A program made the translations under genes and the position numbers. Below the pieces are notes generated by a model. That model did not search any database. It saw nothing but the letters and a program-made list of their open reading frames with translations, and was not told the origin of the DNA. Below, piece after piece: positions 28,746-38,361 of a stretch of 64,000 nt of DNA. Within the stretch, counting starts at the first letter, position 1, and each line of letters begins with the position of its first letter. This stretch comes from Acaudatibacter sp963835495 (lineage in GTDB: Bacteria > Pseudomonadota > Alphaproteobacteria > Caulobacterales > Caulobacteraceae): assembly GCA_963835495.1 (NCBI GenBank), contig CAWIFQ010000003.1:2046001-2110000 (forward strand). Reading direction: 5' to 3'.

Positions 28746-29984
28746 TCAGGCCGTGCCGGCGTCCCGCATCGCCGGCGCGAGGGCAGCGGGCTCTGCATGC
28801 TGGATGGACGCCGCGCTCTCCTCCGGCGGCTCGGGTCGCGGCGCCAGCGCGGCGTGGGCGGCCGCCCTGCGCCCCGCGGCGCCGGTGCGCCAGGCCTCGT
28901 AGCGTTGGATATGGACCCGCAGGCCTAGCGCCGGCTTCTCGACGAAGCGCCAGGAGAAGGCGGCGATCAGGAACGCCGAGGGGATCGCGATCGCGCAGTT
29001 CAGGTACCACTGGTGCGACCATGGAAAGAGATAGGCCACGGTCTGCTGCACCACCGAGCCGTACAGGTAGACCCCGTACGACAGGTCCGCATAGCGCATG
29101 AAGGCGAGCCGCTTGAAGTCGGTCAGGCCGAGGAACACGGTCAGATAGGCCGCCGGCAGCGGCGACAGGTATTCGCCGAACGGCACGACGCCCAGCAGCA
29201 AGATCGCCGCCGCGGCGCTCAGCACCGCCAGCTTCCAGCTCCAGCGCACTTCGCGCCGGTAGAGGTAGAACACGATGCCTGACAGGAACGAGACGACCAG
29301 GAAAAACCCTGGCAGCGCCGCCGACGATTGCGGAAAGGCGCCGCCGTATTTGTAGAAGCGCGCGGCGATGAAGCCCAGCGTCAGCGCGGTCACGCCGAGC
29401 AGGCTGAGATAGCGGCGCTTCAGCACGCCCAGCACCGCCAGGCCGGCGATCGATATGTAGCACAGCAGCTCGAACGGCACGGTCCACAGCTGGCCGTTGA
29501 CCATGTAGGGCCGCGGGGTGTGGGCAAAGACGCCGGGCAGGAAGAAGTGCACGTCCCCGGTCGCATTCAGCAGGTAGGCCCTGAACTGCGGATCGGTGAA
29601 ATACTGGTGCAGCGGGTAGGCCGTCACCAGCGGCCCCAGGATGAACGCCGACAGGACCACCTCCACGGCCAGCGCCGGATAGATCCGGATCACTCTCAGC
29701 CCGAGGAAACCCTCGACTGTCTTCGACCGCTCCAGGCTGCCGGCGACCAGAAAGCCGCTCAGCGCGAAGAACATCGGCAGGATCAGGCGGTAGAACGGCC
29801 GGAGCGGCGAATCCCAGAAGATCGAGTCCGAGCCCTCGCCGTAGCTGTATCTCAGGCTGTGAGTGGCGACGACGGTGACCGCCAGCACGATCCGCAGGTA
29901 GTCGAACCCCGAGGAGCGCCCCTTCGTCGCCTCCATCCGCTCGGCGATGGAGGGCGCCGCGTAACCCGACTGCATCTGGCTCAT
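28746..29984 (-). CDS. OafA/YrhL-type membrane acyltransferase
   Basis: An acyltransferase-3 family membrane protein that transfers acetyl or acyl groups to surface sugars or other envelope molecules. It has about ten helices; the early helix SGFDYLRIVLAVTVVATHSL holds the conserved (F/Y)LR and a His, and RLILPMFFALSGFLVAGSL carries the F-x-x-S-G-F motif. WTVPFELLCYI follows near residue 160. A soluble Ala/Pro-rich tail (RPEPPEESAASIQHAE) ends it. About 412 residues; start ATG 29984, with ATG 29975 as an alternative. The acceptor is unknown. Confidence 0.85.
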   Translation of the reverse strand: MSQMQSGYAAPSIAERMEATKGRSSGFDYLRIVLAVTVVATHSLRYSYGEGSDSIFWDSPLRPFYRLILPMFFALSGFLVAGSLERSKTVEGFLGLRVIRIYPALAVEVVLSAFILGPLVTAYPLHQYFTDPQFRAYLLNATGDVHFFLPGVFAHTPRPYMVNGQLWTVPFELLCYISIAGLAVLGVLKRRYLSLLGVTALTLGFIAARFYKYGGAFPQSSAALPGFFLVVSFLSGIVFYLYRREVRWSWKLAVLSAAAAILLLGVVPFGEYLSPLPAAYLTVFLGLTDFKRLAFMRYADLSYGVYLYGSVVQQTVAYLFPWSHQWYLNCAIAIPSAFLIAAFSWRFVEKPALGLRVHIQRYEAWRTGAAGRRAAAHAALAPRPEPPEESAASIQHAEPAALAPAMRDAGTA

Positions 29985-30291
29985 CGAACAGAACCCGAAA
30001 TTGCAAGGGCCCCCGCCGCGCCCGCCTAGTTGCGGCGCTCCCGGCGTCGAAATCGATGGCTGATTGGCGACGGCCGGCCAGATCGCCAACTCCGACCGCA
30101 AACCTGCATTTCCGGCCGCCAGATGGCGAAGGATTGTGCAGCCGCGCGGCCGGCGGCGGCGTGTTCGAGCGACTGGCGAGGCCGAAGGACCCGTCCCCCT
30201 GAGCTTGATCTGGGGACGAAATAACCGCGTTCAAGAATGGCGAAGCTTCGATGTTTCGGCGATGGTCCGCCCCCCTTTTTCGGAGGCGCCA
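29985..30291. other. Divergent spacer
   Basis: About 307 bp between the acyltransferase and the alpha/beta hydrolase, expected to hold both promoters. CGGAGG lies just before the hydrolase start. No gene or strong repeat is seen. Confidence 0.45.
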
Positions 30292-31203
30292 ATGACCTCG
30301 AACGCGTCGAAGACGCTGCCGGCGTTCAAGAGCGACGACGGCAAGGCGCGCTACATCGCCGCCTACGACGCGGCGCTGAGGGATTGGCCGGTTCCCTATC
30401 AGGAAATCGACGTGCAGACGCGCTTGGGGCCAACCCACGTCGTCGCCAGCGGCGCTCCGGATGCGCCGCCGTTGCTGCTGCTGCCCAGCTTCGCCGGAAC
30501 CGCGGTGGTCTGGCGGCTGAACGCGGACGGACTGAGCCGGCTTTTCCGGATCTATGCGGTCGACGTGATCGGCCAGCCGGGCAAGAGCCAGGCGATCCGG
30601 CGGATGCGAAGCCGCCGCGACTATGCGAGCTGGCTGGCCGAGTTGATGGACGGCCTCGGCGTCCGCCGCGCCTCGATCGTCGGCTGCTCGTTCGGCGCCT
30701 TCCTGGCCATGAACCAGGCGGTGATGACGCCGGACCGCATCGATCGCGTCGTGCTGATCAGCCCGGCGGGCACGTTCGCCTCGCAGTTCTGGAAGCTGAC
30801 CTACACCATGCGCATCCGCGCCCCGGCGCTGAAGCTGATGCGCCGGCTGGCGGGCAAGAAGCGCGCGCCCAGCCTCGCCGACCTCGGCCCGCGTCGCCTG
30901 CCGCGAGACCCGAAATGGGCCGCCCTGATCGGGGTGACGATGGCCGAGGCGCCGGAGGTCGGCGTCACCAACGCGGCCGTGTTCAGCGGCGCGCAGCTGC
31001 GGGCGATCCGTGCGCCGACCCTGCTGCTGATCGGCGACAAGGAGACGCTCTACGAACCGCAGGCGATGCTGCGGCTGGCGCAGCGGCGGATGCCGGGCCT
31101 CAAGGGCGCGATCGTGCCGGACGCCGACCACATCGCCGCCATGGCCCAGCCTGACGAGGTCAACGCCCGGATCGCCGGCTTCCTGCAGGCGGCGTCCGCC
31201 TGA
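30292..31203 (+). CDS. Alpha/beta hydrolase
   Basis: A soluble alpha/beta hydrolase of 303 residues. LLLLPSFAGTAVVWRLN carries the oxyanion region, the nucleophile elbow is VGCSFGAFLAMN (Ser near residue 134), the acid is likely the Asp in LLLIGDKETLY, and the His is in PDADHIAAM near the C-terminus. The core helix is replaced by a basic cap (RRLAGKKRAPS). No specific substrate is indicated. Start ATG 30292 has CGGAGG nine bases upstream. It is followed 37 bp later by a cyclophilin gene on the same strand. Confidence 0.85.
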   Translation: MTSNASKTLPAFKSDDGKARYIAAYDAALRDWPVPYQEIDVQTRLGPTHVVASGAPDAPPLLLLPSFAGTAVVWRLNADGLSRLFRIYAVDVIGQPGKSQAIRRMRSRRDYASWLAELMDGLGVRRASIVGCSFGAFLAMNQAVMTPDRIDRVVLISPAGTFASQFWKLTYTMRIRAPALKLMRRLAGKKRAPSLADLGPRRLPRDPKWAALIGVTMAEAPEVGVTNAAVFSGAQLRAIRAPTLLLIGDKETLYEPQAMLRLAQRRMPGLKGAIVPDADHIAAMAQPDEVNARIAGFLQAASA

Positions 31204-31240
31204 GCTTCCTGACGCGCGGCCCGCGTGGCAGGTTGCCGAT

Positions 31241-32158
31241 ATGCAGCCGCCCCTTCGCGCCATCCGACCCGCAGCCCTCGCGCTCATCGCGGCGATGCTC
31301 GCCGCCGCACCGGCGACCGCCGCGCCCGCGCTGGTCACGCCGGCGTCGGTGCTCGCCGCCGCGCCTGACGCCGACTGGGCCAAGGTCGATCCGCACGACC
31401 TGCTGGTGATCGACCTGGCCGCCGGCGGACGGGTGGTGATCCTGCTGGCGGACGCGTTCGCGCCGGTCCATGCGGCCAACATCCGCAAGCTGGCGGCCGC
31501 GCACTGGTACGACGGCCTCGCCATCGAGCGGGTGCAGGACAACTACGTCGTCCAGTGGGGCGATCCGGACGGCAAGAAGCCGCTGCCGGCCGGGCTCGCG
31601 AACCCCGCGCCGCCGGAATACGACCGCCCGGCCGCCGGCTTGTCCTTCCCCCTGCTGCCCTATCCGGACCCCTACGCCAAGGCGGTCGGCGTCAGCGGCG
31701 CCTTTCCGGTCGGCGAGGACGACGCCAGAGCCTGGCTGACCCACTGCTACGGCATGGTCGGCGTCGGCCGCGACCTCAACCCCGACACCGGCACAGGCGC
31801 CGAACTCTACGCCGTGATCGGCACCCCGCCGCGGGCCCTGGATCGCAACATCGCCGTCGTCGGCCGGGTGCTGGCGGGGATGGACCTGCTGGCCGCCCTG
31901 CCCCGCGGCACGGCCGACCTCGGCTTCTACGCCGACCCGAAGCAGCGCCCGGGCATCGTCCGTGCACGGATCGCCGCCGATCTGCCGCCCGCCGAGCAGC
32001 CGCGCATGCAGGTGCTGCGCGAGACCAGCGTCAGCTACCGCGCCTGGGCCCACGCCAAGGCCAATCGTCAGGATACGTTCTTCGTCCGCCCGGCCAACGC
32101 CCTCGACGTCTGCAACGCGATGACCCCGGTGCGCGGCGCCGGGCGGGTGGGGATGTAG
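31241..32158 (+). CDS. Secreted cyclophilin-type peptidylprolyl isomerase
   Basis: A periplasmic cyclophilin-like protein of 305 residues. A signal peptide (PAALALIAAMLAAAPATAAP) is followed by the cyclophilin barrel: HAANIRKLAAAHWYDGLAIE, RVQDNYVVQWGDPDGKKPLP, a GMVGVGRDLNPDTGTGAELY segment equivalent to the usual substrate loop, and NIAVVGRVLAGMDLLAALPR. It differs from canonical enzymes at several active-site positions (for example VQWGD where VQGGD is usual) and carries a 60-residue C-terminal extension. Folding of envelope proteins is the likely role. Confidence 0.85.
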   Translation: MQPPLRAIRPAALALIAAMLAAAPATAAPALVTPASVLAAAPDADWAKVDPHDLLVIDLAAGGRVVILLADAFAPVHAANIRKLAAAHWYDGLAIERVQDNYVVQWGDPDGKKPLPAGLANPAPPEYDRPAAGLSFPLLPYPDPYAKAVGVSGAFPVGEDDARAWLTHCYGMVGVGRDLNPDTGTGAELYAVIGTPPRALDRNIAVVGRVLAGMDLLAALPRGTADLGFYADPKQRPGIVRARIAADLPPAEQPRMQVLRETSVSYRAWAHAKANRQDTFFVRPANALDVCNAMTPVRGAGRVGM

Positions 32159-32163
32159 CGCAG

Positions 32164-33540
32164 CTAGGGCGCCTGCAGCTCGCCGAGCGTGGTCGGGATC
32201 AGTTCCGAGACGGTCGGGTGGATGTGCACGGCGCGTTGCAGGGTCGTGTAGGGCGCCTTGGCGTACATCGTGTCGAGAATGCCGTGGACCGCCTCGTCGC
32301 CCGCGGTTCCCAGGATCGCCGCCCCGAGGATCGCTTGCGTCTCGGCGTCGACGACCACCTTCATGAAGCCCTGGGTCTCGCCTTTCTCGACGGCCCGCCC
32401 GACCTTCGTCATCGGCCGGCGTCCGATCAGGATCCGCTTCCCCGCCGCCCGCGCCTCGGCTTCGCTCATCCCGCAGCGCCCAAGCGGCGGATCGGTGAAG
32501 AGGGCGTAGGTGGGGATGCGGTCGCTGACCCGGCGCGCCTCGCCGTCCAGCAGATTGGCCGCGACGATCTCGAAGTCGTTGTAGGCCGTATGGGTGAAGG
32601 CGCCTTTGCCGTTGCAGTCGCCCAACGCCCAGACGCCGTCGGCGCTGGTCTTCAGCGCGTCGTCGACGACGATGTAGCCGCGCTTGTCGATCTCGATTCC
32701 GGCGGCGTCCAGGCCGAGATCGTCAGTGTTGGGACGGCGGCCGACGGCCAGCAGCACGTGCGAGCCAGTGATCTGCGGCTCGCCGGCGCTGCAGTCGACG
32801 TGAACGCGGATGTCCTGGCCGGCGGGCTCGAAGCTGATGCACTTCGCCTCCAGCCGCACCTGGATCCCCTCCCCTTCGAGGATGTCCTTGATGGCGTCCG
32901 ACACCTCCGGGTCCTCGCGCTGGATCAGGCGCGGGGCCATCTCGACCACCGTGACCTGGGCGCCGAACCGGCGATGAATCTGGGCGAACTCCAGGCCGAT
33001 ATAGCTGCCGCCGATCACGACCAGATGGCTCGGCGTCTCGTCCAGTTCGAGCAAGCTGGTGTTGGTCAGGGTCCGCACCTGGTCGACACCCGGCATCGCC
33101 GGCACGTTGGCGCGGCCGCCGACGTTGATGAACACCTTGTCCGCGCTCAGCACATCGTCGCCGACCCTCAACTGGCGCGCGGCCTCGAACCGGGCGTGGC
33201 CACGGAACACCGTGCAGTTGGGCAGGTCGGTGACCCAGCGCTCGACGCCCTCGCGCTGGCCGCGGACCAACGCATCCTGCCGCGCCTTGACCCGCTTCAT
33301 GTCGACGTTGACGGACCCGCCCAGCATGACGCCGAAGTCGGCGGCGCGCCGGGCCATGTGGGCGGCGTGGGCGCTGGCCACCAGGGTCTTGGTCGGCCAG
33401 CAGCCGGTGTTGACGCAGGTGCCGCCGAACAGCTTGCGCTCGATCAGGGCCACCTTCATCCCGGCGCCGCTGAGGCGCTCGGCCAGAGGCGGCCCGGCCT
33501 GGCCGGCGCCGATGATGATGGCGTCGAAGCTGCGGTTCAT
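32164..33540 (-). CDS. Pyridine nucleotide-disulfide oxidoreductase (flavoprotein)
   Basis: A class I flavin disulfide reductase of 458 residues, related to dihydrolipoamide dehydrogenase and mercuric reductase. It has the FAD site IIIGAGQAGPPLAERL, the redox pair GGTCVNTGCWPTKT, the NAD(P) site LVVIGGSYIGLEFAQI, the second FAD motif VWALGDCNG and the C-terminal active-site His-Glu in HIHPTVSELIP. It lacks an N-terminal metal-binding domain and a lipoyl partner nearby, so the substrate is unknown. Start ATG 33540 overlaps the DUF4126 stop (ATGA). Confidence 0.9.
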   Translation of the reverse strand: MNRSFDAIIIGAGQAGPPLAERLSGAGMKVALIERKLFGGTCVNTGCWPTKTLVASAHAAHMARRAADFGVMLGGSVNVDMKRVKARQDALVRGQREGVERWVTDLPNCTVFRGHARFEAARQLRVGDDVLSADKVFINVGGRANVPAMPGVDQVRTLTNTSLLELDETPSHLVVIGGSYIGLEFAQIHRRFGAQVTVVEMAPRLIQREDPEVSDAIKDILEGEGIQVRLEAKCISFEPAGQDIRVHVDCSAGEPQITGSHVLLAVGRRPNTDDLGLDAAGIEIDKRGYIVVDDALKTSADGVWALGDCNGKGAFTHTAYNDFEIVAANLLDGEARRVSDRIPTYALFTDPPLGRCGMSEAEARAAGKRILIGRRPMTKVGRAVEKGETQGFMKVVVDAETQAILGAAILGTAGDEAVHGILDTMYAKAPYTTLQRAVHIHPTVSELIPTTLGELQAP

Positions 33541-34004
33541 GCCGACCTCACGATCAGGAACGCCGCGCCGATGGCGCAGAGATCCTCGAGCAGGGCGATG
33601 GGAAGGTCGCGGCCGCCGGTCGCCTTCACCAGCCGGGCGCGGGCCTCGTACCCGCCCAGGGTACCGGCCACCGCGCCCGCGACCCCGGCGATCAGGCCGA
33701 AGACCAGCGTCCCGCCGCCGCCCAGCCCGACCGCCGCGCCGCAGAGCGCGCCGCTGACGGTGCGGGCGATGAACCCGGGCGGCGACTTGCGGCTCGGCGT
33801 GTTCGGCAGCTTGTCGAACACCAGTTCGACGAGCGCCAGCAGGGTGAAGACGTAGGGCGTTGCGCTTGCGGCCAGGAACCCGAGCGGCCCGCCCCGCAAC
33901 TGCAGCCACCCCAGAAAGGCCGCCCAGCTGACGGCCGCGCAGGGCGTGAAGGTGCGCAGGCCCGCGACCATGCCGACCAGCAGGGCGAGGAGGTAGATGG
34001 TCAT
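33537..34004 (-). CDS. DUF4126 membrane protein
   Basis: A small integral membrane protein of 155 residues matching DUF4126. It has four or five helices: YLLALLVGMVAGLRTFTPCA, a segment with VFTLLALVELVFDKLPNTP that carries the family D-K-(L/T)-P, a Gly-rich pair (GLGGGGTLVFGLIAGVAGAV) and a final LEDLCAIGAAFLIV. Function is not known. Its stop overlaps the start of the flavin disulfide reductase, so the two are translated together; a membrane-linked redox role is possible but unproven. Confidence 0.82.
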   Translation of the reverse strand: MTIYLLALLVGMVAGLRTFTPCAAVSWAAFLGWLQLRGGPLGFLAASATPYVFTLLALVELVFDKLPNTPSRKSPPGFIARTVSGALCGAAVGLGGGGTLVFGLIAGVAGAVAGTLGGYEARARLVKATGGRDLPIALLEDLCAIGAAFLIVRSA

Positions 34005-34144
34005 GTCACCGGCTACACTCCTCCGCCCGGCAAACTACTTCAAGCTGCGGCGCAGGCGACTTTCACCAAATCTCGTTGAGATCGGTTCGAATCCCAAGGT
34101 CACGTCATTGCCGGCCGGAGCGCGCAGCGCGGAGTGTCGGCAAC

Positions 34145-34198
34145 CCATGAACACAGTTGGCAGTCGTGTTCATGGATGGCCGAGACAGGCTCGGCCAT
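34145..34198 (-). terminator. Tandem hairpins after the efflux operon
   Basis: Two adjoining perfect stem-loops: CCATGAACAC/GTGTTCATGG (10 bp, 11-base loop) and ATGGCCGAG/CTCGGCCAT (9 bp, five-base loop). They lie 48 bases beyond the stop of the beta-propeller gene, so they probably end the RND operon transcript. No T-run follows either. Confidence 0.55.
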
Positions 34199-34245
34199 GA
34201 CGTGCGAGGTGTCCGTCTACCTACGACGGGCCTTGGCCGAACGAG

Positions 34246-35271
34246 CTACCGATCCAGTTCCAGCACCACGAACGTCCCCGGCTTGGTCGTCGGGCGTTGG
34301 CCGGTGGGAACCGGGAGGTTGTACTCGGCCGTCGGCAGGTAGATCCGGCCGGTCTTGGGATCGACCGTCCCGGTGCGGGCGCCCATCTGGGTGGGGATGG
34401 TGTCGATGATGGTGTTGTCGGCCGGACCGGAAAGGGCGATCGCCGAGAGCGTGCCGCCCAGCGCCGACGGCACGAACGCCAGCTTGCGCTCGCGGTCGTA
34501 TATCACCGCGTCGGGGAAGCCGCCGACCTTGAACTTGGCGATCAGCTTGCCGTCGGCCGCGCCCAGGATGTTGACCCCGCCGTCGCCGCAGGCGGAGATC
34601 ACCCGGTCGCCGGCGACATAGGCGAGGCCCGTCGGGCGCTTGCAGTCGGTCAGGTCGTAGCGACGCAGCACCTTCTGCGCCGCCAGGTCGACCACCGCCA
34701 CCTGGTTCTTGTCCTCGACGTTGACAAAGAACAGGCCGTGGCCGTCGGGCTGGCCGAACTCGAGAGCGTCGCCGACGGTGATGGTTCCAACCGCCTTCAT
34801 CGCCTTGGGATCGATCAGGGTCAGGGCCCCGCCGTCGCCGCAGATCACCACCACCAGGCCGGTTTTCGGGTCGTAGGCCGCGCCGTCGGCGTCCTTGGCG
34901 GTCGGGATCGACGCGAGTTCGTGGCCGTCCTTGGCGCTGATGATCTTGGCGGTGTTGTCGCCGCTGTTGGTGGTGACGATCACGTCGGTTCCCGGCACGG
35001 GCACGGCGGCGTGCAGGTGGTTGCCCTTGGCGAAGGCGGGGTTGGCCTTGCCGCTGTCGGCGTCGATGGCGATGACCACGGTCCCGTGGGTCACATAGAC
35101 CCGGCGGCGGACGGGATCGAAGCTGGCGTAGTCCCAGCCGCCGTCAGGTCCTGGGATGCGGCCGACGACGTGCAGGCCGGTGGGATGGGCGGGGTCAGCG
35201 GCGATCGCGGGACTGGCCAGGGGCGCGGCGAGCAGGGCCGCGGCGAGGCAGAGGCTGAGACGGCGGGACAT
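34246..35271 (-). CDS. Secreted YncE-type beta-propeller protein
   Basis: A periplasmic beta-propeller of 341 residues with a signal peptide (LCLAAALLAAPLASPAIAAD). Repeating blades are seen: GGWDYASFDPVRRRVYVTHG, KPLIDPKAMKAVGTITVGDA-like strands, VAVVDLAAQKVLRRYDLTD and KLAFVPSALGGTLSAIALSG, typical of YncE/NHL-like 40-residue repeats. Its role is unknown; such proteins bind partners or surface ligands. It is the last gene of the efflux operon, nine bases after the RND permease, and may assist or sense the pump. Confidence 0.82.
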   Translation of the reverse strand: MSRRLSLCLAAALLAAPLASPAIAADPAHPTGLHVVGRIPGPDGGWDYASFDPVRRRVYVTHGTVVIAIDADSGKANPAFAKGNHLHAAVPVPGTDVIVTTNSGDNTAKIISAKDGHELASIPTAKDADGAAYDPKTGLVVVICGDGGALTLIDPKAMKAVGTITVGDALEFGQPDGHGLFFVNVEDKNQVAVVDLAAQKVLRRYDLTDCKRPTGLAYVAGDRVISACGDGGVNILGAADGKLIAKFKVGGFPDAVIYDRERKLAFVPSALGGTLSAIALSGPADNTIIDTIPTQMGARTGTVDPKTGRIYLPTAEYNLPVPTGQRPTTKPGTFVVLELDR

Positions 35272-35280
35272 GGGGCTTCC

Positions 35281-38200
35281 TCATGGCGTTGTTGGGTCGG
35301 GGTTCGGTGGTACGGAGACGAGATCGGGGCGGTCCGCCGAAAGGCCGCCGATCAGCTTGAACAGGGCCGGCATCACCAGCAGCACCAACGGGCCCTGGGC
35401 GATCAGGCCGGCGATGATCGCGACCGCCAGGGGCTTTTGCATCGAATGGCCGATGGCCAGCGGCGCCAGCGCCAGGATCGCGGCGATGGTGGTCATGGCG
35501 ATGGGCCTGAGGCGATTGGCGCCGGCGTCGATCAGCGCGCGCTCGGGCGTCTCGCCCAGCGCCAGCAGGTGGTCGAACTCGGTGAAGTAGAAGATCGCCA
35601 CCTCGGTGACGATGCCGATCACCATGGTCAGGCCCATCAGCGCCATGATGTTGAGCTCGGTCCCGCTGATGATCAGGCCGAGCCCCACCGCGGCGGCCGC
35701 CAGCAGCGGCATCGCGACGATCGCCGCGACGATGCGGAAGTTCTCGTAGATCAGCAGCAGCAGCAGCATCACGATCGCCATGGCGGCGGCGAACACCACG
35801 GCCAGCCCGCCGAACGCCGCCTGCTGCTGGGCGAAGAGCCCGCCCATCTCGAAGCTGACGCCGGCGGGCAGTGCGCCGGGCGCCGAGAGCGCGCGCATGG
35901 CTTCCTGCGCGGCCGAGCCCATGTCGCGGCCCTCGACCCGGGCGGTGACCGCCACCATGCGCCGCGAGTTCTCCCGCGCCAGCTCGGTCTGGCCGCGCAG
36001 GATGCTGACGTCGGCGATCTGCGAGAGCGTGACGATATGGCCGTCGGCGGCCTTGATCGGCAGCGCGCCGACGCTCTCGACCCGGTTTCGCTGCTCGGGC
36101 GGGATCCACACCCTGACGTCGGACAGGATCGGGCCTGACTGCACCTGGGTGGCGACATCGCCATCAATCATCGCCGTCACCTGGCTCGCCGCGTCCGACG
36201 GCGCCACGCCCGCCAGCGCCGCGCGCGCCAGGTCGAAATGGATGTCGATCGCATCGCCGGCGACCACCACCCCGTCGCGGATCTCGGTGATCCCGGCCAC
36301 CTTGCCAAGCCGGGCGGCGACGCTCCTGGCGGTCGCGTCCAGCAGCGGCGCGTCCTCGGAATAGAGCTTGACCTCGATCGGCTGCGGCACGGCGGTGAGG
36401 TCGCCGATCAGGTCCTCCATCAGCTGCGCCGTCTCGATGTCGACGCCTGGCGACTGGACCTGCACCTGACCGCGCACGTCGCTCATCACATCGTCGATGT
36501 TGCGCCGCGGCTGCGGCTTCAGCCGGACGAAGAAGTCGCCGATGTTGGACTCGGTCAGCGCGCCGCCGAGCTGGGCGCCGGTGCGGCGCGAATAGGTCGC
36601 CACCTCCGGAGTCTTGGCCAGCACGGCTTCGATCTGGCGCACCAGCCGGTCGCTCTCGGTGATCGAGGTCCCGGGCGGGGTGACGTAGTCGAGCACGAAA
36701 CCGCCCTCGTCCATCGCCGGCATGAAGCCGCTGGGCAGCTTGGCGAAGGCGACGCCGCCGCCGATCGCCAGCGCCGCGATCACGACCAGGATCAGCGCCG
36801 GACGGGTCGTCGCGCCCTCCAGCGCCGCGCGGTACCGCCTCACCGCCCGCGGCGGTCCGTGCGGCGGCAGCGGCGCGCTGGCGTAAAGCCGCTCGACCAG
36901 GATCGGCACGACCAGCCAGGCGATCAGGAACGATGCGACCAGCGCCACCGCCATCGTCAGCGCCAGCGCCCGGAAGAACGCCCCGGTGACGCCGGAGAGG
37001 AACGCAAGCGGCAGGAAGATCAGGATGGTCGCGGCGGACGAGCCCGACAGCGGCCGCAGGAACTCGTGCGCCGCCTCGCGCATGAGCTCGAGCCGGACGC
37101 CGACGTCCTCCGCCGCGTTTTCCGAAAGCCGCCGCTCCATGTGCTCGATCATGACGATGGCGTCGTCGATGATCAGGCCGACCGCCGCGGCCATGCCGCC
37201 CAGCGTCATGATGTTGAAGGTCTGACCCAGCAGCTGCAGCATCAGGGTGGTGATCGCCAGCACCACCGGCACGACCACCACGGCGATCAGCGTGACGCGT
37301 ATATTGCGCAGGAACACCAGCAGCACGAGGCCGGCGAGCACCGCGCCGATCGCGATCGAGACGGCCAGGTCGCGCGCCGACGAGACGATCAGCTCGCTCT
37401 GGTCGTACCAGGTCTTGACCGTGAGCCCCGGCGGCGCGGTGGCGCGCGCCTGCCTGAACACCCGCTCGACCGCCGCGGCGATCCGCACCGTGTCCCCGCT
37501 CGGCTGCTGGTAGACCTGGATGCTGACGGCCGGCCGCCCGTCGGCGGTGACGCGCGAGAACGTCGGCGCGCTGGTCATCCGCACGGTGGCCACGTCGCCC
37601 AGCCGCACGATGCCGCCGCCGGCGCTCTTGACCACGACGGCCTCGATCTGCGCGGCGCTGGTCAGAGCGCTATCGTTCAGGGTCAGGTAGAGCTTGCCAC
37701 GGTCCTCGATCTTGCCGGCGGCCGCGAGAACGTTCGCGTTGGCGAGCGCCGCGGTGAGATCGGCTTCGGTGAGGCCGTAGCCGCGCAGAACCGCCGGGTC
37801 GGCGATCACCTGGAACTCGCCGATCGCGCCGCCGATGGTGTCGACCCGCGCGACGCCTGGGATGGCAGTCAGCAGGGGCGCTAGCGTGGCGTCGGCGTAC
37901 CGTCGCAGGGCGACCGGACCGATGCTGGCGGACGTCAGGCTATAGGCGGCTACCGGAAACACCGTGGTGTCCATCCGCCGCACTGTGAAGGTCACGCCCG
38001 GCGGCAGCTTCGAAGCGGCCTGCGACAGCGCGCTCTGGGTGCGCTGCAGGGCCAGGTCCATGTCGCTGCCCCAGGCGAAGTTGACCTCGAGCTCCGCGGC
38101 GCCGCGGCTGCTGGTGGAGCGCAGGTCGAGCACGCCAGGCACGGCCCGGACCGCCTGGGCGAGCGGCCGGGTGATCGCCACATCCATCTGGTCGATCGGC

Positions 38201-38361
38201 CGGTCACCCGCGTCGACCGCGATCGATATGCGCGGAAAGGCGATATTGGGAAACAGCCCGACCGGGAGGCCGGCGCCGAACGCCACGCCGGCGAAGACAA
38301 CGATCGCCAGCAGCGCCAGCAGCGATCGCCGGTGCGCGGCGAGCCGCTCGGCGAAGGTCAT
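35281..38361 (-). CDS. RND efflux permease
   Basis: The inner-membrane pump of a tripartite efflux system, 1026 residues and 12 helices with two large periplasmic loops. The helix-4 motif GLIIDDAIVMIEHMERRL shows the double Asp used for proton relay, as in drug pumps of the HAE class, not the single-Asp metal pumps. Other typical parts are NIAFPRISIAVDAGDRPIDQ and GGLFAQQQAAFGGLAVVFAA. Start ATG 38361 overlaps the adaptor stop (ATGA). The substrate is unknown; a TetR gene and operator upstream suggest induction by a small molecule. Confidence 0.92.
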   Translation of the reverse strand: MTFAERLAAHRRSLLALLAIVVFAGVAFGAGLPVGLFPNIAFPRISIAVDAGDRPIDQMDVAITRPLAQAVRAVPGVLDLRSTSSRGAAELEVNFAWGSDMDLALQRTQSALSQAASKLPPGVTFTVRRMDTTVFPVAAYSLTSASIGPVALRRYADATLAPLLTAIPGVARVDTIGGAIGEFQVIADPAVLRGYGLTEADLTAALANANVLAAAGKIEDRGKLYLTLNDSALTSAAQIEAVVVKSAGGGIVRLGDVATVRMTSAPTFSRVTADGRPAVSIQVYQQPSGDTVRIAAAVERVFRQARATAPPGLTVKTWYDQSELIVSSARDLAVSIAIGAVLAGLVLLVFLRNIRVTLIAVVVVPVVLAITTLMLQLLGQTFNIMTLGGMAAAVGLIIDDAIVMIEHMERRLSENAAEDVGVRLELMREAAHEFLRPLSGSSAATILIFLPLAFLSGVTGAFFRALALTMAVALVASFLIAWLVVPILVERLYASAPLPPHGPPRAVRRYRAALEGATTRPALILVVIAALAIGGGVAFAKLPSGFMPAMDEGGFVLDYVTPPGTSITESDRLVRQIEAVLAKTPEVATYSRRTGAQLGGALTESNIGDFFVRLKPQPRRNIDDVMSDVRGQVQVQSPGVDIETAQLMEDLIGDLTAVPQPIEVKLYSEDAPLLDATARSVAARLGKVAGITEIRDGVVVAGDAIDIHFDLARAALAGVAPSDAASQVTAMIDGDVATQVQSGPILSDVRVWIPPEQRNRVESVGALPIKAADGHIVTLSQIADVSILRGQTELARENSRRMVAVTARVEGRDMGSAAQEAMRALSAPGALPAGVSFEMGGLFAQQQAAFGGLAVVFAAAMAIVMLLLLLIYENFRIVAAIVAMPLLAAAAVGLGLIISGTELNIMALMGLTMVIGIVTEVAIFYFTEFDHLLALGETPERALIDAGANRLRPIAMTTIAAILALAPLAIGHSMQKPLAVAIIAGLIAQGPLVLLVMPALFKLIGGLSADRPDLVSVPPNPDPTTP

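Noticed and set aside
28678..31542. Very long minus-strand frame of about 950 codons
   Set aside because: It spans the acyltransferase in the wrong frame and runs antisense to the hydrolase; the composition is Arg/Gly/Ala-rich.
34086..34110. tRNA-like GGTTCGAATCC string
   Set aside because: The T-loop core is present but the flanking bases do not form a five-base T-stem, and no acceptor, D or anticodon arms are found.
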